Shown: positions 11,092-24,510, numbered from the stretch's first letter. The stretch: 64,000 nucleotides of DNA from Malaya genurostris (GCF_030247185.1 NC_080571.1:33840753-33904752), one strand, 5' to 3'. Made by a program: numbers and translations. Notes: generated from the letters alone by a model not told the origin.

Positions 11092-11541
11092 CATCGATGT
11101 AAAAACCTCATACGATTTTGCCTTTGAAGCAGTTACTCGCATACAAATAAACGGCGCTCGATGTCCCTCGATTTCAACTCGTACGGCACCCAGTTTCCTT
11201 CTTTCTGAATCATGCCCAGGGCCTTGAGACGTTTTGAAATGGCTTGCTGACTTACTCCCAACGATTCGGCAAGCGCTTCTTGGGTTTGGCACGAATCTTC
11301 ATCAAGCAATGCTTCTAGTTGTTCTTTGAAGGTTTTTTCTCTTCCACCACCATGTTTGTCTTCGACATCGAAATCACCATTTTTAAAACGTTGAAACCAC
11401 TCCCGACATGTTCTTTTACTCAGAGCAGCATCACCGTAAGTTTCTGAGAGCATTCGATGCGCTTCAGCTGCATTTTTTCGAATTGTAACAGAAAAGTAAA
11501 ACTTCTCGCAAATGGCGAGAATTGGGCACATAAACAGACAT
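11092..11541 (-). pseudogene. Mariner transposase, N-terminal DNA-binding fragment
   Basis: The minus strand reads NAAEAHRMLSETYGDAALSK, then CREWFQRFKNGDFDVEDK, LLDEDSCQTQEALAESLGVS and KEGNWVPYELKSRDIERR. These are the paired helix-turn-helix domains of mariner transposases. The likely original ATG at 11541 (MSVYVPNSRHLREVLLF) is one frameshift away from the conserved part. A stop follows RRLFVCE before LLQRQNRMRFLHR. The sequence then breaks at the Transib target duplication CATCG (11092-11096). Confidence 0.85.
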
Positions 11542-11639
11542 TTTCGAGCGTGAATAATACGAAAACAAGATCAACTGTCACTGAAACGGCGATGACAATT
11601 CGTTAGGCTGAATAATGTTTTTTATAATGACCTAATCAC

Positions 11640-13030
11640 AAAAGGTTCAGGCAATGAGAAAGCGAACAATTCAGACAAAAGTGATGCTCTTGATGGTGAT
11701 ATTTACTGAAAGGTTCATTGGTTTTAATGAATTTTCTAATGCTTCTTGTCGAAGGACACTTTTCGGTTGGCAAGCTTCTTGGGAAGAGGGTAACCCGGGT
11801 AAGTGGTTGCGCACAATTATTCTTAGGGTAAAGTCAGAGAGAAAACGACAAGCGAAGTGATGCGAAACTTGACAGACCGCACCGAGGCGCACGGTAGAGC
11901 TCTGCCCGTTCAAGTTCAGCAGAAGAATGACATGTACATATGTCAGAGTAAGTGCGATGCGATCGATCAGTAGTCGCTTCGCAACGCATCGAGTTCACTC
12001 TGACATATTTGTCAGAAAATATTATTCGAGTAATTTTCTTTAGATGTCAATTAAACAACAACAGAAATGAACAAAAACAATTTTTTTAGTTAAATTAGAA
12101 AAATAAAATGATATGAACGGTTGAATTGGCCTCTGCAATCTGCAGCTATATGGCGCACTGTCGTCGAAAAATCGTTTACACTGTAATGACTACTAGCCAC
12201 TAGATGGCTCACTACTACCGAAAAGAATTTTGCAGTCGCGGTTGTCTATTCTATATTGGCAGGTATAAACACGGTAGCGACTTTCCGTGTTGTATTGACG
12301 GAAAAAGACATAAACGAAACATAAACTTCTTTTTCATACAATTTTTCGGCTAAATAACTGTATTCTTCATTCGATTCAGCGAAATCGAATCTCTCACTGC
12401 GAAAACTTTGACCACTCGGAAGGCAAAAACCGAATATAAAAGTAATTCTTCGGACGGCGTAACCCAAGCGAAACCTACCATGACATAACAAGAAGCCACG
12501 GAGAAGAGCAACCGCCTACTACGAGTATTCTACACAAACTGTGAAGGATCTAATTTTCTTGATCCAAAACTATGATTTGAACAAATATAAAACTACCACT
12601 CTTTTTGTTTCGATATAGTCTTTAGAGCAAATTCAGCAGCTAGAAGTTCTATATGGAAGATCTATAATAGAGCAGAAACTGGAACAAACGTATCCCCAGC
12701 AAGCCGTTCTAGTTTTTTTATTCGACCAGTTCTTCTGTCAAATTTAAAACTAGTCTACGATGCCGTTCTATTTTTTGTATATTTGAAACACGAGTAAAAT
12801 ACTGCTGGGGCTACCAGTTTTTCTTGTTATAAAATTCCGATTTAAATTTTGTAACGCATAAATTATGCATCTAGAACTAGAACACTACTGAATATGCCCT
12901 TAGCTGGAAAAAACTATAACCCTTGGATAGAGACACCGGTTCGACTCGTTGTTGATTTTTTAAAAGGCCGTTCAGAAATGTTGGCCATGTTATCGTAAAT
13001 CAATATGACACCCAAGAAAAGCCTGTTTCA
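11640..13030. other. No gene seen; hairpin and a dispersed repeat
   Basis: At 11946-12006 an imperfect hairpin pairs GTCAGAGT..CGATGCG with CGCATCGAGTTCACTCTGAC. At about 12010-12085 there is a block repeated at 16488-16557 (ATGTCAATTAAACAACAAC shared). No coding signal on either strand. Confidence 0.5.
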
Positions 13031-13032
13031 AT

Positions 13033-16000
13033 CCACCTAGTGGTGTGACAATGCCTCTATTAAATTACTCTCATTCTCATGCCATAAAGAGGGTATGATT
13101 TTTCTCAATCTCAGAACCGTGTTTAACTAAAATCACACACCGGTACCACGTGCTCGAAATCGCTGTGTGTATCGTTCGTAAAAGCTGTGTTTTTTTCTTA
13201 CGTACCGGTACGCTTTATATGACGGTTTAAAACTTTTGATGTTCATAACCTTCTATTTTCGATACCGCAACTCGGGAGCCCGAAATGCAGGAGTTTCGTA
13301 TGGGATCACAAAATCTTTCATTTGAACCTAAGTTTAAGGGATTAGGTCAAGCCATCGATAACAAAAGTGAGTTTTAATTTAGAGTTTGGGAACATTGATA
13401 TTTGAACTTTTAGTTCAAATCAGATATTCGAGTAGTTTTTTACTCCCTTGCAGGGTCGCTTTTACGAAGGGACAGTGGGAACACATGCCCCCGGACCCAC
13501 GGTCTTAGAGGGCCCTTGACGGGACCCACCGAGTCAACAAAACAGATCATTCAGTTAGTTAGGGGCACACAAATAAATCTTGCTTTCGGGCCCATCAATA
13601 CTTAAATGCTGCACTGAAACACACTGAGTATAAAATAGATGAAGACAGAAGTGGAAAAGAAAATATGCAAAAAAATTCTCCAGAACCTACAATTTTGTTC
13701 TATTTGGCTGAAAATAATCTGTGTCGTTTAAGCTGCCTTGGGATGTGAATTCAACAAATTAAGCCAGGAGTAGCACAAACTGTACATGTACAAGTTATAA
13801 ACACTTTGTTATCCGTTGGTTGACCTCGCTTCTACAAACCTCACTTTAACTTGCAACTTCTTTTTTGATAATCTCATACTCGAGACAATCGAAAATTGTT
13901 TACAAAACAGAAGATGATATATTTTCAAAAATGCAGCCATCTTGAGTTCAAGTAAGTTTTACAAAGCATCTGAATAGAATATGAACTATTCAATCAGTAC
14001 CAATCATTTGTTCCGCTCACGCAAAATTATTCATTTAATTATACTATAGCCGGGAGATCGGAATGGCTTTGGCCGACAATATTTCCAGCGAGCTTCCATT
14101 TCACAGATCCGCTTCTCAAACATCTTCAATAGTAAATAAGATTTTGCGACGCGACGAAGCAAAAGTAATAAGCTAACCAGAATGTTGCATGTTTTGTTAT
14201 CCGATCTTACGATATTCTCATGTCAATTGGATGTTGCTAGTAGGAGGTATCTATGACACAAATTGGGGGCCACACTCAACCGGTTTGCGATCATGCCGCC
14301 GCTTCATGACTGCTGAATCATTTGTTTGACGGCAAACTGGTGTCGGCTCTATTGTTGTCTGATTAAATACGACAAAAGTTCCCTATCATCGCTGATAGGA
14401 TAGTTGTGCACACAGTGTCGGGCTCGATTGTCTTGAAGATAAACGAACAGATGAAAACAACAGTGAGAACAAAGAAAGCAGAAAGATGTTCATCTCTGTG
14501 TTTATGTGGAGCGGTTCAGTTTTTCAATCACACTAATCTACTAACAGGAATGGTGTGTGTTGAGTGTAGGCCGTGTTATCCACAAAATAATATGATGGCT
14601 TGACTAACGAGATAACTATTGCACGGAGAACCCGCAGATCACAAAATTACAATATTGCAATTGTTGTTTCACGCCTTGGTTGTTTCAACTAAAATGTTGT
14701 TGATTTAACTAACATATCTGTTGATTTTGTCATAACCATTCAGGTAACCGAAATTGTTGTATTCAAATGCTGTCACTTGGCGGAGAACAAAGACAGTAAA
14801 ACGCAGAACAAAGAACCTCTTAATTTCACCAGAAGCGTTTCATATTGAAAGTTTTCAATGGTAAATGAACGTCATTTATGTTAGTTACGTAGTGGTCGTT
14901 TTATGTAAGGAAAAGTATGAAGAAGAACATAACAGTTAATTGTAAAACAAGTTTTCCATGGGTTAAATAGATATTCTTACAGTATAAATGTTTTAATTTC
15001 ATCTGAGAGTAATGTATTCTAGGACAGTTTTGTGTTTGTGTTTTCTTGAAAGTGTATCTGTAGCATTAGGTTTACCAGCGAGTTTACTGTCAGGTCATTG
15101 ATCAAGTTTAAAGATGAAATGGCTGTGACTTTTGGTTCCGGAGATATGATTGTATAAGTGACGTAACCGACAAAACGCGTTGAATTTTTACGCGCTCAAT
15201 TTTATCAGAGATGGCTGAACCGATTTTAACAAACTTATGCTCGTTTAAAAGCTACTGACGGGCCATTGATCAAGTTCGAAGATGAAATGGCTGTGACTTT
15301 TGGTTCTGGAGATATAATGGCATAAGTGACGTAACTGACAAAACACGTTGTTTTTCACCGCAGGGTGCCAATATTTTGGAATCACCTCTAATTTCGTTAA
15401 GCGCTATTGTTCAAAAGTTTAAGCACCTCGAAAAAAGTCCTCATGCAAAGTGTGAGCTAAATCGGACATGAGTAAGGGGTGCTGCCCAGTGGTTAAAGTT
15501 TGAAAATTTTTGATCTTCAAAAATCACCATAGGGGGGGGGGGAGTACATGAAATTTCCGAAATCGAAAATTTTTTTATGCCAAAAGTCTTGAAATTACAT
15601 GAAACGTCGAGATTTAGTGTTATCTTAAAAAAAATTTTTTTGAAGAAATCGACTTTTTGGTCGATTTAAAAAAAATATTTTTTTTCGAGATGACACTAAA
15701 TCTCGACGTTTCATGCAATTCTGAGACTTTTGGCATAAAAAAAATGTCGATTTCGGAAATTTCATGTACTTCTATGGTGCTTTTTGAAGACCGAAAATTT
15801 TCAAACTTATACGCTGGGCAGCGGTTTTTTTTCGATTTCGGAAATTTCATGTACGTTCATTTCATTCTATGGTGATTTGTCAAGATCTATGAAAATTCCA
15901 CTAAGTGGACTAAGAAGGATTTTTTTTAGATTAGCATCACTCTTCTCATACAAAAAGGCAACGCAAATGTCAAGCGTTTGGTTGGAAAAATTATGCCTAC

Positions 16001-16173
16001 TGTGTGATATAAACACTGAAGAATGCTTTTGTGAACTACTCAATTCAATCTGAATCAATTGGTGTCAAAAATGAGCCCAAATTAGTGTCACAAATTATTC
16101 AATAAAAATATCGAAAATGTTTTTATAAGACTGTTTTGAAGAAAGAGAAAGGCATTATCACACCACTAGGTGG
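13033..16173. repeat. Block bounded by inverted CCACCTAGTGG motifs
   Basis: ATCCACCTAGTGGTGTGACAATGCC at the left faces its reverse complement at 16148-16173. The same motif marks repeats at 40374, 49191 and 59413. The interior has no supported gene. At 15082-15185 and 15252-15353 a roughly 100-bp segment (GATGAAATGGCTGTGACTTT) occurs twice in tandem. At 15544-15850 a palindromic AT-rich segment repeats TTTCGGAAATTTCATGTAC in both orientations. Confidence 0.5.
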
Positions 16174-17289
16174 ATTAAAAGGGTTTTTTTTTCTAAATAG
16201 TTTTGGTTACTTTCACTTGCTTAATCGAATAGAAATGAATGAGTAGAAGAATGAGCTAGGCAGAATTGTAATTCGTTTGTACAGGATTTAGACATATTTT
16301 TATTTGTATTTAATTGAAGCATAAAGTAAAGTATTGTTCTTTAGTTATTTAAAAAAAAAAACTACAGACACGCAATGCAGATGAATTGAATTAGTTTCCT
16401 ATAGGAAATTGAACTCCTTAGAATATTACCATGGAGGAAGAATTTAAATCAAAATTTCAATAATGTGGTTTTACGATATCAGGTCGTTCAGAAAATATTA
16501 ATCGAGTTATCTTCTTTAGATGTCAATTAAACAACAACAAAAATGAACAAAAACTAGTTTCAATCGTTTTTATGCATGGCAAAGAATGAAATTTAACTAA
16601 AAAATTATTATTTTTCCGGCGAAGATAAAGTTCTATAAACTCAATTAAACAAGCATAACATAGATGTTCAGGGTTCATACCAATAATATTGCTTCTCGAT
16701 CATCAAGGTTTGAGTGACATTCTAAAAATATTCCAACTCCGTTAAATACTAGCGGTCGGGAATAACGCAATGTAGATAATTTTACCGTGCCTGTCTCGTG
16801 TCCAGTCTGTACATAACTTGTGACGAATGTACGGAGGTGTATCGCTCGAAATGTTACCCTTTTTGTTTCCAGTTAATTCCGTGATAATGATAAACAACGC
16901 AGCATTTTGTTATCTGAGTCGTTTGATTGCTTGCCATTCGGTTGGTGGAATTTCCGACTAAAGCTACGATTAGTCTCGCAATTCAATGAGTTGGGATAGG
17001 GCGAGTCTGTTTCGATGGTAGTTGTACGAGAACTACAGAACTATCCCTCAGTTCTACGTCATTTACCGTTACAGTAAAATTCGGGCTCACATTATGAAAG
17101 CTGAGTTCGCTCATCACTTCTATCTGATGTTCACCAGCTATTAGCAAGTTGTTAGCAAATGCACTAATTAGTGGAAGGGTTCCCCCGCCCAACAGCTGGA
17201 TCGTTCACACAGTTGTATTATTGCAGGGTGGAGCGAATGATAGCAATTGAAAAGATTCAGATACGGCGTATCTGTTATGTTCAGTTGAA
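16174..17289. other. Upstream region of the sugar transporter
   Basis: Contains the second copy of the 12.0-kb dispersed block (16488-16557). No TATA box is obvious before the transporter start. A minus-strand frame at 16983-17192 encodes a natural-looking 69-aa peptide, but I recognise no family, splice partner or signal for it. Confidence 0.35.
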
Positions 17290-20200
17290 ATGGCACCGGC
17301 AGCGAACGGGCTACTGTACGGTTCCGGCAAGCTAACGACGACGAAAGAAACAACGGAGCGAACTGATGGGGACTTTGACGATCAACTCTTGTCTTCGGAT
17401 GTAGCTCAGGAGGCGGAACCGGTTCTCAGTAAGAAGTTATCCTGGCGCGATGGGTGCCCTCAGGTAAACATATGCTTTTTTTGTAGTCCGTAAACATGCA
17501 TATGACCATTCGTTTCCATTTTTCGCAGATTTTCGCAGCAATCCTAGTGAATCTACTGGTCGTACAGGCAGGAATCAATATGACCTATTCGGCGATTCTG
17601 TTGCCTCAACTTTCCGAACCGGACAGTCCGATCCAAATCGATAAGGACGAAGCATCGTGGATCGCCAGCGTGGTGACGATTGCACTGCCCTTGGGATCGC
17701 TGGTGGTAGGGCAATTGATGGATCAGTACGGACGGAAAAGGGTCTGTCTGGTGACCTGTTTGCCATTTGCCCTCGGATGGGCACTGATAGCAATCGCACA
17801 AAACGTAAACGTGATCTACATCGCTCGGATTATTCTGGGCAGCTCCGGAGGACTGACGACCGTTGCGTTGGTGTATGTGAGCGAGTTGTCACACGTTTCG
17901 ATGCGGGCAATGCTGCTCTGTCTGAATAGTGTATTCGTTTCACTCGGAATTTTACTCACCTGCATTTTAGGTAAGTCACAGGTCTAATTTTCTGTCTTTT
18001 GTTGTTTTAAGCAAGGATGGCTTTTATCGTATCAAAGAATGCTCACTCGCAACTCTTCCACGATTAAATCAGTGCCATAAAAGAGAATCGGAAATCATCG
18101 CAACAACAAAAAAAACCGGCATGGTACATTTAACATAGAATAGACACCAGTGCGAGAGCGAATTTCTCTCGATGACATTTCTGAGAAACAAAGATTAGCA
18201 CGCTGCTGTGGGGATTCTCTCTGAAGCAACAAACGGTCGCTTATTCTCGTTTCGCGATCCGATTCTGTATGGGCAGTGGATAATTGCGATAGAATCATTT
18301 TACTATTGCCGCTTATTCTAACTATGTGCATATAACCTTTGTATAAGTTGTGTCTATGAAAATATCTGTGAATGCTCCACACAAGGATTTTGAAATATTG
18401 CAACCTAGTATGAGAATCATCAAGTTGAATCATTGATTCTATTTTCTGCGATAATTGTCAACTTGCGATTCTCTCTTGGAAAATTCCACACAGCAACGAT
18501 CATTATCAGACTGTAAATTTTTTTTAAGGGAGTGAAATACTCAGTGTATGAAGTGGAGCGAAGAAATGTAGCAAAATTCTCTCACGGTTCATGCATTGAG
18601 AGACTCGAATTCTTGTAGCATCTTCTACCGGATTGAAAATGTTGTATACAATATAGATAAAAATCGAGCAGCTTCTGTCAAATTTTCAGCAATCACCAAC
18701 ACTGTTTTTAAGTGTCTAGACTAAAGTGGAAAAGTTTAGTTTTGCGGAATTTACGGTACTATTGAGGGTAGAAAATAACCTTCCACTGCCGCTAAAATGC
18801 ATTGCAATCTCAAAAATTATTGTGTTTTATAGACCATTCAAATTTAAGCTGGCATGCCAGTGCTTGCCAGTGAAATGTTTAGTTTCACAACCGATTTTTG
18901 TTCACGTGTTTGGCATCACGTTTAGTATGGAAAAAGTCAATTGTTGTGCTCTCATGAAACATGTGTTTTGGAATTGTAAACAAATTGGAAAATTGACAAA
19001 CAAAACGAAAGAATAGTTAGATAAAAATAATGGGGCAGCTTTGGATTACACCTTTAAATATACGAGAATTTAGTAGTGGCCTAAGGCTCGCTGTCGATGC
19101 TGGCCGGTCGAGAAATATAGGCACACAATCTAACTGATTCCACAAGAATTATATTCTACTAATATCCTACCGCTGGGTGTCACGCATTCTGACTCCGAAC
19201 CAAAAACTCGAACGCGAGCGCACTTTTGAAGCGTAAATAGTCACGCTGATTTGAAATTGGGTGGAATTTAAAATTGAGAAAAATGAAGAAATTTTCAACT
19301 ACGAGTAATACTGCGCGTTGCTGAAGCGATTGAACACCGAAATCACTGCGAAACTGTCCCATTACAATTCGGACGAAGTTACATAGAAAGCGCATTCGAT
19401 TTTTTTAAATTTTCAAAGTGGTTTCTTTTCTCTCATGAAATTAAAACAAATTATTTGAATACATGATAAGTTCTTCGTTCTCAATAAGAAGCATGTTCAT
19501 AAGTTGTGAACGTATTCTACAGCTTTTCTCGTAAGATCAGGTTTTCTTGATCCAATAGGAATGTGATTAACACTTCAAGGTATGAAGCCAGTAGGTGCCT
19601 CGCTCTACGTATTACATTTCTCTCCATGCTCTCTCGCATATGTGCAAAATGACTCTCGATGAGTCGGGTGGCCAAGAAAGTTTTGGTATTTTCGGTTACA
19701 AGTTTGACGCACTTTGATTTCGCTGTGAATAATTCACAAGTGTTAGATATTCAAATTTTATTCGATATACTGATAATATTAGACTACAACAACAGAATAT
19801 TATACTCAACATTTGCTACTTAGCTATTGTAGACTAGCTGGCACACCTTCTTGCGAACGTTCCTCATTAAATTCCGTACAGACTTCTTGGAGACAAGTTT
19901 TGACACTTTTTTCCAATCTTTTTCGAACTGTTAAATGGTTTCTGCTGCCGAGACATGTTTCCTAAGATGTGCCTTTGTTAATGCCCAAAATTCCTCAATT
20001 GGTCGAAGTTATGGGCAATTTGGTGGATTCGTGTCTTTTGGGACGAAAGTGACATTTTTGGTAGTATACTATTCTACCGTTGATTTCGAGTAGTGGCAAG
20101 AAACAAGATCTGGCCAGAAGACAACAGGATCCTTGTGGCTTCGAATCATGGGTAGAAGTCGTTTTTGTAATCATTCCTTGATGTATATTTCGCTGTTCAT

Positions 20201-23200
20201 TGAATCAGTGGTGATGAAGGGTTTCGAAATCTTACCGCAGCTACTAATTGCTTGCCAGACCATAGCTTTCTTACCAATTTTTTCGACTTCAATCGATGTC
20301 TCGGACTGGTTTAACTTTTGCCCTTCTCGCACCGTATGATATTGTGGTCCCGGCAAGGATTTGTAATCGAGTTTCACGTAGGTTTCGTCGTCCATGATTA
20401 TGCAGTTCAAATTTCCAGCAAGAATCGTATTGTACAGGTTTCGAACCCTCAGCCTGATCGATGCTTCTTGTTTCGGACTACGTTTTGATTGTTTCTGCTT
20501 CTTATAGGTTCGAATATTCAAACGTTCTTTAGCACGAAGAACATTTGACTTCGAAGTGCCCACTTTTTTGGCCACATCCCGAACTGGAACCTCCTTCTTT
20601 TTGCTCGAACGCCTTCAGTATACGTTTATCCAACTGAGGATTAGCAGGACCTGCTTTTCGACATTGCATTTCGCATGGCTTTTTCACTTACTCCTTCCAT
20701 TTTTGCTATCTTTCTCAGCGACAGTCCGCGTTCTGTGCACCATTTGAACACAATTTTTCGACGTTGTTCTGCTGAAAGTCCACGCATTGGTATCGGATCA
20801 AACTAATGAAAACGAATAAACAACTGCACAAGTGGTTAGAGAAGAGTGTAAACAACAGGACGCAGCCATGAAAATTGACAGATTCTGAACCATTGCGAAA
20901 TGGCAGCGGTTTTTGGTTGCGTCCATACTTTCTGGGACAGTCTTTATGTGCAAAATGACTCTCGATGGGCCGGGTGGCCAAGAAAGTTTTGGTATTTTCG
21001 GTTACAAGTTTGACTACATCACATAAAATCCAATAAAGCTACCGCTTGTTTGGCAGCTTTTCTGAGTTGATTTTATTTCTCTCGTAATGTGCATAGAAAT
21101 CGACTTACCTTCCCAAAAATAACATTCACTTCATTTTTATCGCGACAACATATATGTTTTTATGAACTAATCGCATCTGAATTAAATTATCTAGACATTG
21201 TCGGGATAGATTTTTCATCCATGCTTTTGAAGGCGAGATATTCAATGAACAAGTTGAAAGTTTACCGTTTTCAGCTATGAAATTCTTCCTTCAGAAAAAG
21301 ACTTTCCGACTGCTAAAGTCAATGAATCATTCTGAAATGTTCACAGAATAATCTAAACTATTTTCCTAAGAGATTGTCAGTTGGGTTTTTCGATATTCGT
21401 CACCGTTTCTGAAAAAATCAGATTTGAAGCGTGAAAATAGCCCTCAAAAGCGCCCTAAACCACACTGGCCTCAGCCCTTAATCGGGCAAACTCAATTTTT
21501 GTTGCTTCACCAGTCTAACGAAGCAGCAGTGGCAGGATACAAAATCTATCCGAAACAGCCTCCATAGAAGGTAAATGTTGATGGTATTTTCCGTTAACTG
21601 AGTGCGTTGTTTGTGTGCTGTACGACCTCGCTACCACTTGTTCGGACATCACTAAAACAAAGAAACCTAGTTTCAGACAGACCAGACGGTTACAGGTTTG
21701 TGTGCAAGAGGCCGCCACTTCCCTCTCGGCGAGTTGATCTTATCGGCGAAACGGCTTTTGGTGAATTGCCACTTTCGGCGAAATGACAATCGGTAAAATG
21801 ATCCGCTCCCCAAAATGGAGGTGGGATGAGCTTCTGGAGTCAATCGCCACGATAGATTTGTCTATTTATGGTGCCATCCCGATCATCAAGCCCTAACAAG
21901 TTTATAACAAAAAAACCTGTTTTCGTAGCAAGTGCTGATATAAGTCTGGTCATGTTGGTAGTTAAAATATCAAAACTTTCTAACAAGTATCAAGAAGAGA
22001 AATAGTTTAGATATGATATGATGATCGGGATGCATCCCTGATGGCCTGCCAAACGGTTTTGGTGAATTCTTTCATTTTCTTCTTGTCTATTTGTTCAGGA
22101 ACGTATCACACTTTGCTGAATCTTGCCAGGCCACAGGCTTCTTACGTTCCATGCCCGAGTCTTGAAGAATTTGGTCAGTTGGTGACTTGTTTTTCAACGG
22201 ATCTATCATCTCTAGCGTATTTTTTTCCGTGGAATATTGATATTAAAGTAATTTATTGTTTCTTTTCCATTTTCAGCCCTATTTTTCGATTGGCGAGTGA
22301 TGGCAATAATCTACACTACATTCTCAGTAGTTACATTTTTCCTGATCATGAACATACCAGAATCTCCCTACTGGATACTAACATTCACGAAAAAACAGCC
22401 TTCCGCTGTGCGGAATATTATGAACTGGGTGTATCGAGATAAAACAGTAAGTAACAACTTTTGGACGGTGTTATAAAAGCTTAAAGTATTTTATTTTGTG
22501 TTTAGTTAGCAGAACAGCAGTACCGTCAGCTTATCCTAACCGAACGGTGTACTGCACGGAAGGCAATTGAGACGAGTACAGCTCAGTCCTTTTCCTTCAA
22601 GTCATATCTTCACCCTCGAGTGTATCGTCCACTCTGGACTTTGCTATTGCTCTTCCTGTTCCAGCAACTGTCAGGCGCCTACGTTTTGATTTTCTATGCG
22701 TTGGACGTATTCATGGAGATTGGAGGATCTCGGGCGGCAGGATTCAACGAGTACAATGCATTGGTCATTTTAGGAGCGATTCGATTCATAATGTCAATTC
22801 TCACCTCGGGGTATGTTTTTTTAGATTAAAATTTTAAAATTCAAAGTCAGCTACTAGTAATTCATCTTCTTTTTTTAAGGTTCTCACGACGATACGGAAG
22901 ACGACCGCTGTTGATCATCTCAGCCAGTATAATGGGAAGTTTTGCTACACTGGCAGCACTGTATATTGACTTCATTCGTAAAGCCGGTCGTGAAACGAGC
23001 CCAACGTTTGGGAGTTATCTGTTGCTGCTCTGCGTGCTTGGGTACGTTTGTTTCAGTGCCTTAGGTTACCTCGTGATTCCGTGGACCATGATTGGTGAAA
23101 TTCTTCCGACCGACGTAAAAGGCAAACTGGGAGGACTGGTTGTGTCGGTGGCCTACGTACTGATGTTCGGTGTCGTCAAGGCATTTCCCTACCTGCTGGA

Positions 23201-23339
23201 TATACTGGCGATGCAGGGGATTTTCTACCTTTACGCAATTTCCTGTTTTGCCGGTGTTATTTACGTGTACGGCTGGGTTCCGGAAACGTTCGGGAAAAGC
23301 TTCCAGGAAATCGAGCAATACTTTGTGAAGAGTGACTAG
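17290..23339 (+). CDS. MFS sugar transporter, facilitated trehalose transporter (Tret1)-like
   Basis: Five exons join in phase: 17290-17463, 17529-17970, 22277-22446, 22506-22810 and 22880-23339. All introns are GT-AG, giving 516 aa with about 12 membrane segments. A hydrophilic cytosolic N-terminus of about 58 residues precedes TM1 (FAAILVNLLVVQAGI). Sugar-porter signatures are DQYGRKRV after TM2, the YVSEL/RAM region after TM4, IPESPYW after TM6, FQQLSGAYVLIFY in TM7 (QLSG), SRRYGRRP after TM8 and the C-terminal PETFGKSFQEIEQYF. Members move trehalose or hexoses across the plasma membrane by facilitated diffusion; the exact substrate cannot be read. Intron 2 is 4306 bp and contains a DD37E transposon copy. 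The ATG at 17290 is chosen because it gives a full N-terminal domain. The gene looks intact. Confidence 0.9.
19709..20944 (-). mobile_element. DD37E IS630/Tc1/mariner element, copy 1 (left end lost)
   Basis: Closely similar to the complete copy at 49578-50816. The right end is intact (complement AAGACTGTCCCAGAAAGTAT) next to TA at 20945. The left terminal repeat is absent: the body starts at GCACTTTGATT, which lies 26 bases in from the end in copy 2. About 24 extra bases lie near 19720, and about 59 bp are deleted near 20665 relative to copy 2. It lies antisense in intron 2 of the sugar transporter. Confidence 0.88.
20171..20800 (-). pseudogene. DD37E transposase pseudogene, copy 1
   Basis: The longest open stretch (20171-20575) reads MAKKVGTSKSNVLRAKERLN, CIIMDDETYVKLDY (first catalytic Asp), VWQAISSCGKISKPFI and NSEIYIKE. 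Upstream (20580-20800) the helix-turn-helix part RRKIV.KWCTERGLSLRKIAKMEG is present but broken by a deletion and frameshifts. Downstream parts corresponding to WPDLASCHY and RPIEEFW lie out of frame near 20000-20130. No intact enzyme can be made. Confidence 0.85.
21482..21725. repeat. Dispersed repeat shared with 25.75-25.84 and 27.80-27.96 kb
   Basis: Contains AGTGGTAGCGAGGTCG-type sequence and CGGAAAATACCA in the orientation opposite to the 27.8-kb copy, plus GGCCTCTTGCA-type sequence also found at 25815. The 25.8/27.8-kb copy is split by the TA-flanked element at 25839-27802. Part of the FROM-TTCGGCGAAATGAC minisatellite lies just after it (21740-21800). Confidence 0.5.
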
Positions 23340-23497
23340 GTTAGTGATTAGCTTTGATCGAAATAAGAGAGTGTACTTATCGGGTGTACGAACAGAAGTA
23401 CAAAGATTGTCTTCCAAAATTACAATAACGATAGTTTGTAAATAGTATGATTACGGAAGAACTGAAAGGCTTTTGATAGAACATAGAGTATTTTATC

Positions 23498-23503
23498 AAT
23501 AAA
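23498..23503 (+). promoter_or_regulatory. Poly(A) signal AATAAA of the sugar transporter
   Basis: First canonical AATAAA after the stop at 23339, giving a 3' UTR of about 180 bases. Confidence 0.65.
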
Positions 23504-23993
23504 GGAAGAATAGACGCAATTTTGAAAGATGTGAAACTAAACATTCTGTAACTGATGGAAAGAATTTAATTGTCCCGCATTTTCGAAGATCAATTTGTTT
23601 GTCGAGTTTTTGGCTCCAAGCACAAGTTTGACATGATTTATCGCTGAACAATATTCATCCTTGTTAATGACCTTCTCTATAATGTGATTCATTAGGCGCG
23701 GATAATATACTGAGGCACAGTTAATTATTCTAGCCTAATGGAGCGAATTATCGAGAATGAGGTCGTGGATGTGAATAATATATAAATTACAAATGTTGTT
23801 TGATGTTTAGTCATTTCGTTTTCATCCTCGACTATTATTTAGTTTACTGAAATTAACATTTAATAGGATTTTTTATATAACTTTTTCAACGTTTATATAA
23901 CCGGGAACAGACAATTCAATAAAGATTTGTAAAGTGTTAGTAGGATCGCATCACCAGCCGTGCAATGGTTCTGTATTTGAAGACGAACACGAG

Positions 23994-24218
23994 AAAAGGT
24001 CCTAAGTGCAAATGAGAGTTTCTCTTTGCTTACTTTCTTTTTCGATTATTACGGTCCGATGGGCCATCCCTCTCTCTAACTCTTAACATAGAATAACGAC
24101 TGAACTCGTCGACTTTCGATCTGTAGTTAAGAAATTGTTGGAAAATACAGGAATATGTCGTAATAATTGGAAGAGTGAGTAAACAAAGAGAAACTTTCAC
24201 TTTCACTTGGGACCTTTT
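23994..24218. mobile_element. Short palindromic MITE (225 bp)
   Basis: The ends AAAAGGTCCTAAGTG and its near-complement CACTTGGGACCTTTT continue into further inverted similarity (GTTTCTCTTTG.TTACT) of about 45 bp. No coding capacity. The superfamily is not determined because no clear target duplication is seen. Confidence 0.65.
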
Positions 24219-24510
24219 CTAATGTTCATCGAGATTTGCTATAAATCGGCTGCAAATTCCACATAGGGAATGTAATATCAAGATTGTACTAAATTGTACT
24301 CAAGATGATTTGACGTAGGACAAAGTCTTTGTTTTCTATAAAGGAGAGCAAATTCAAAATACGGAAAAGAACAGTGGTGTGGTTTTTAACATCCATAGCT
24401 CAACAAATTTTAAACTGATTTTCGATAAGAAATCTATTGTTAGCATCGTCAAAGATCTCATTTCTCCGAAAGGAACATTTCACCGAAAGGGTAATTTCGA
24501 ATACATATTA

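Larger units (their letters stand above)
19639..21014. repeat. 70-bp direct repeats flanking the intronic DD37E copy
   Basis: 19639-19708 and 20945-21014 are 70-bp direct copies (starting TATGTGCAAAATGACTCTCG) with two mismatches. The right copy directly follows the intact right end of the transposon; the left copy replaces the transposon's left end. A normal Tc1/mariner insertion would duplicate only TA. Confidence 0.9.
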
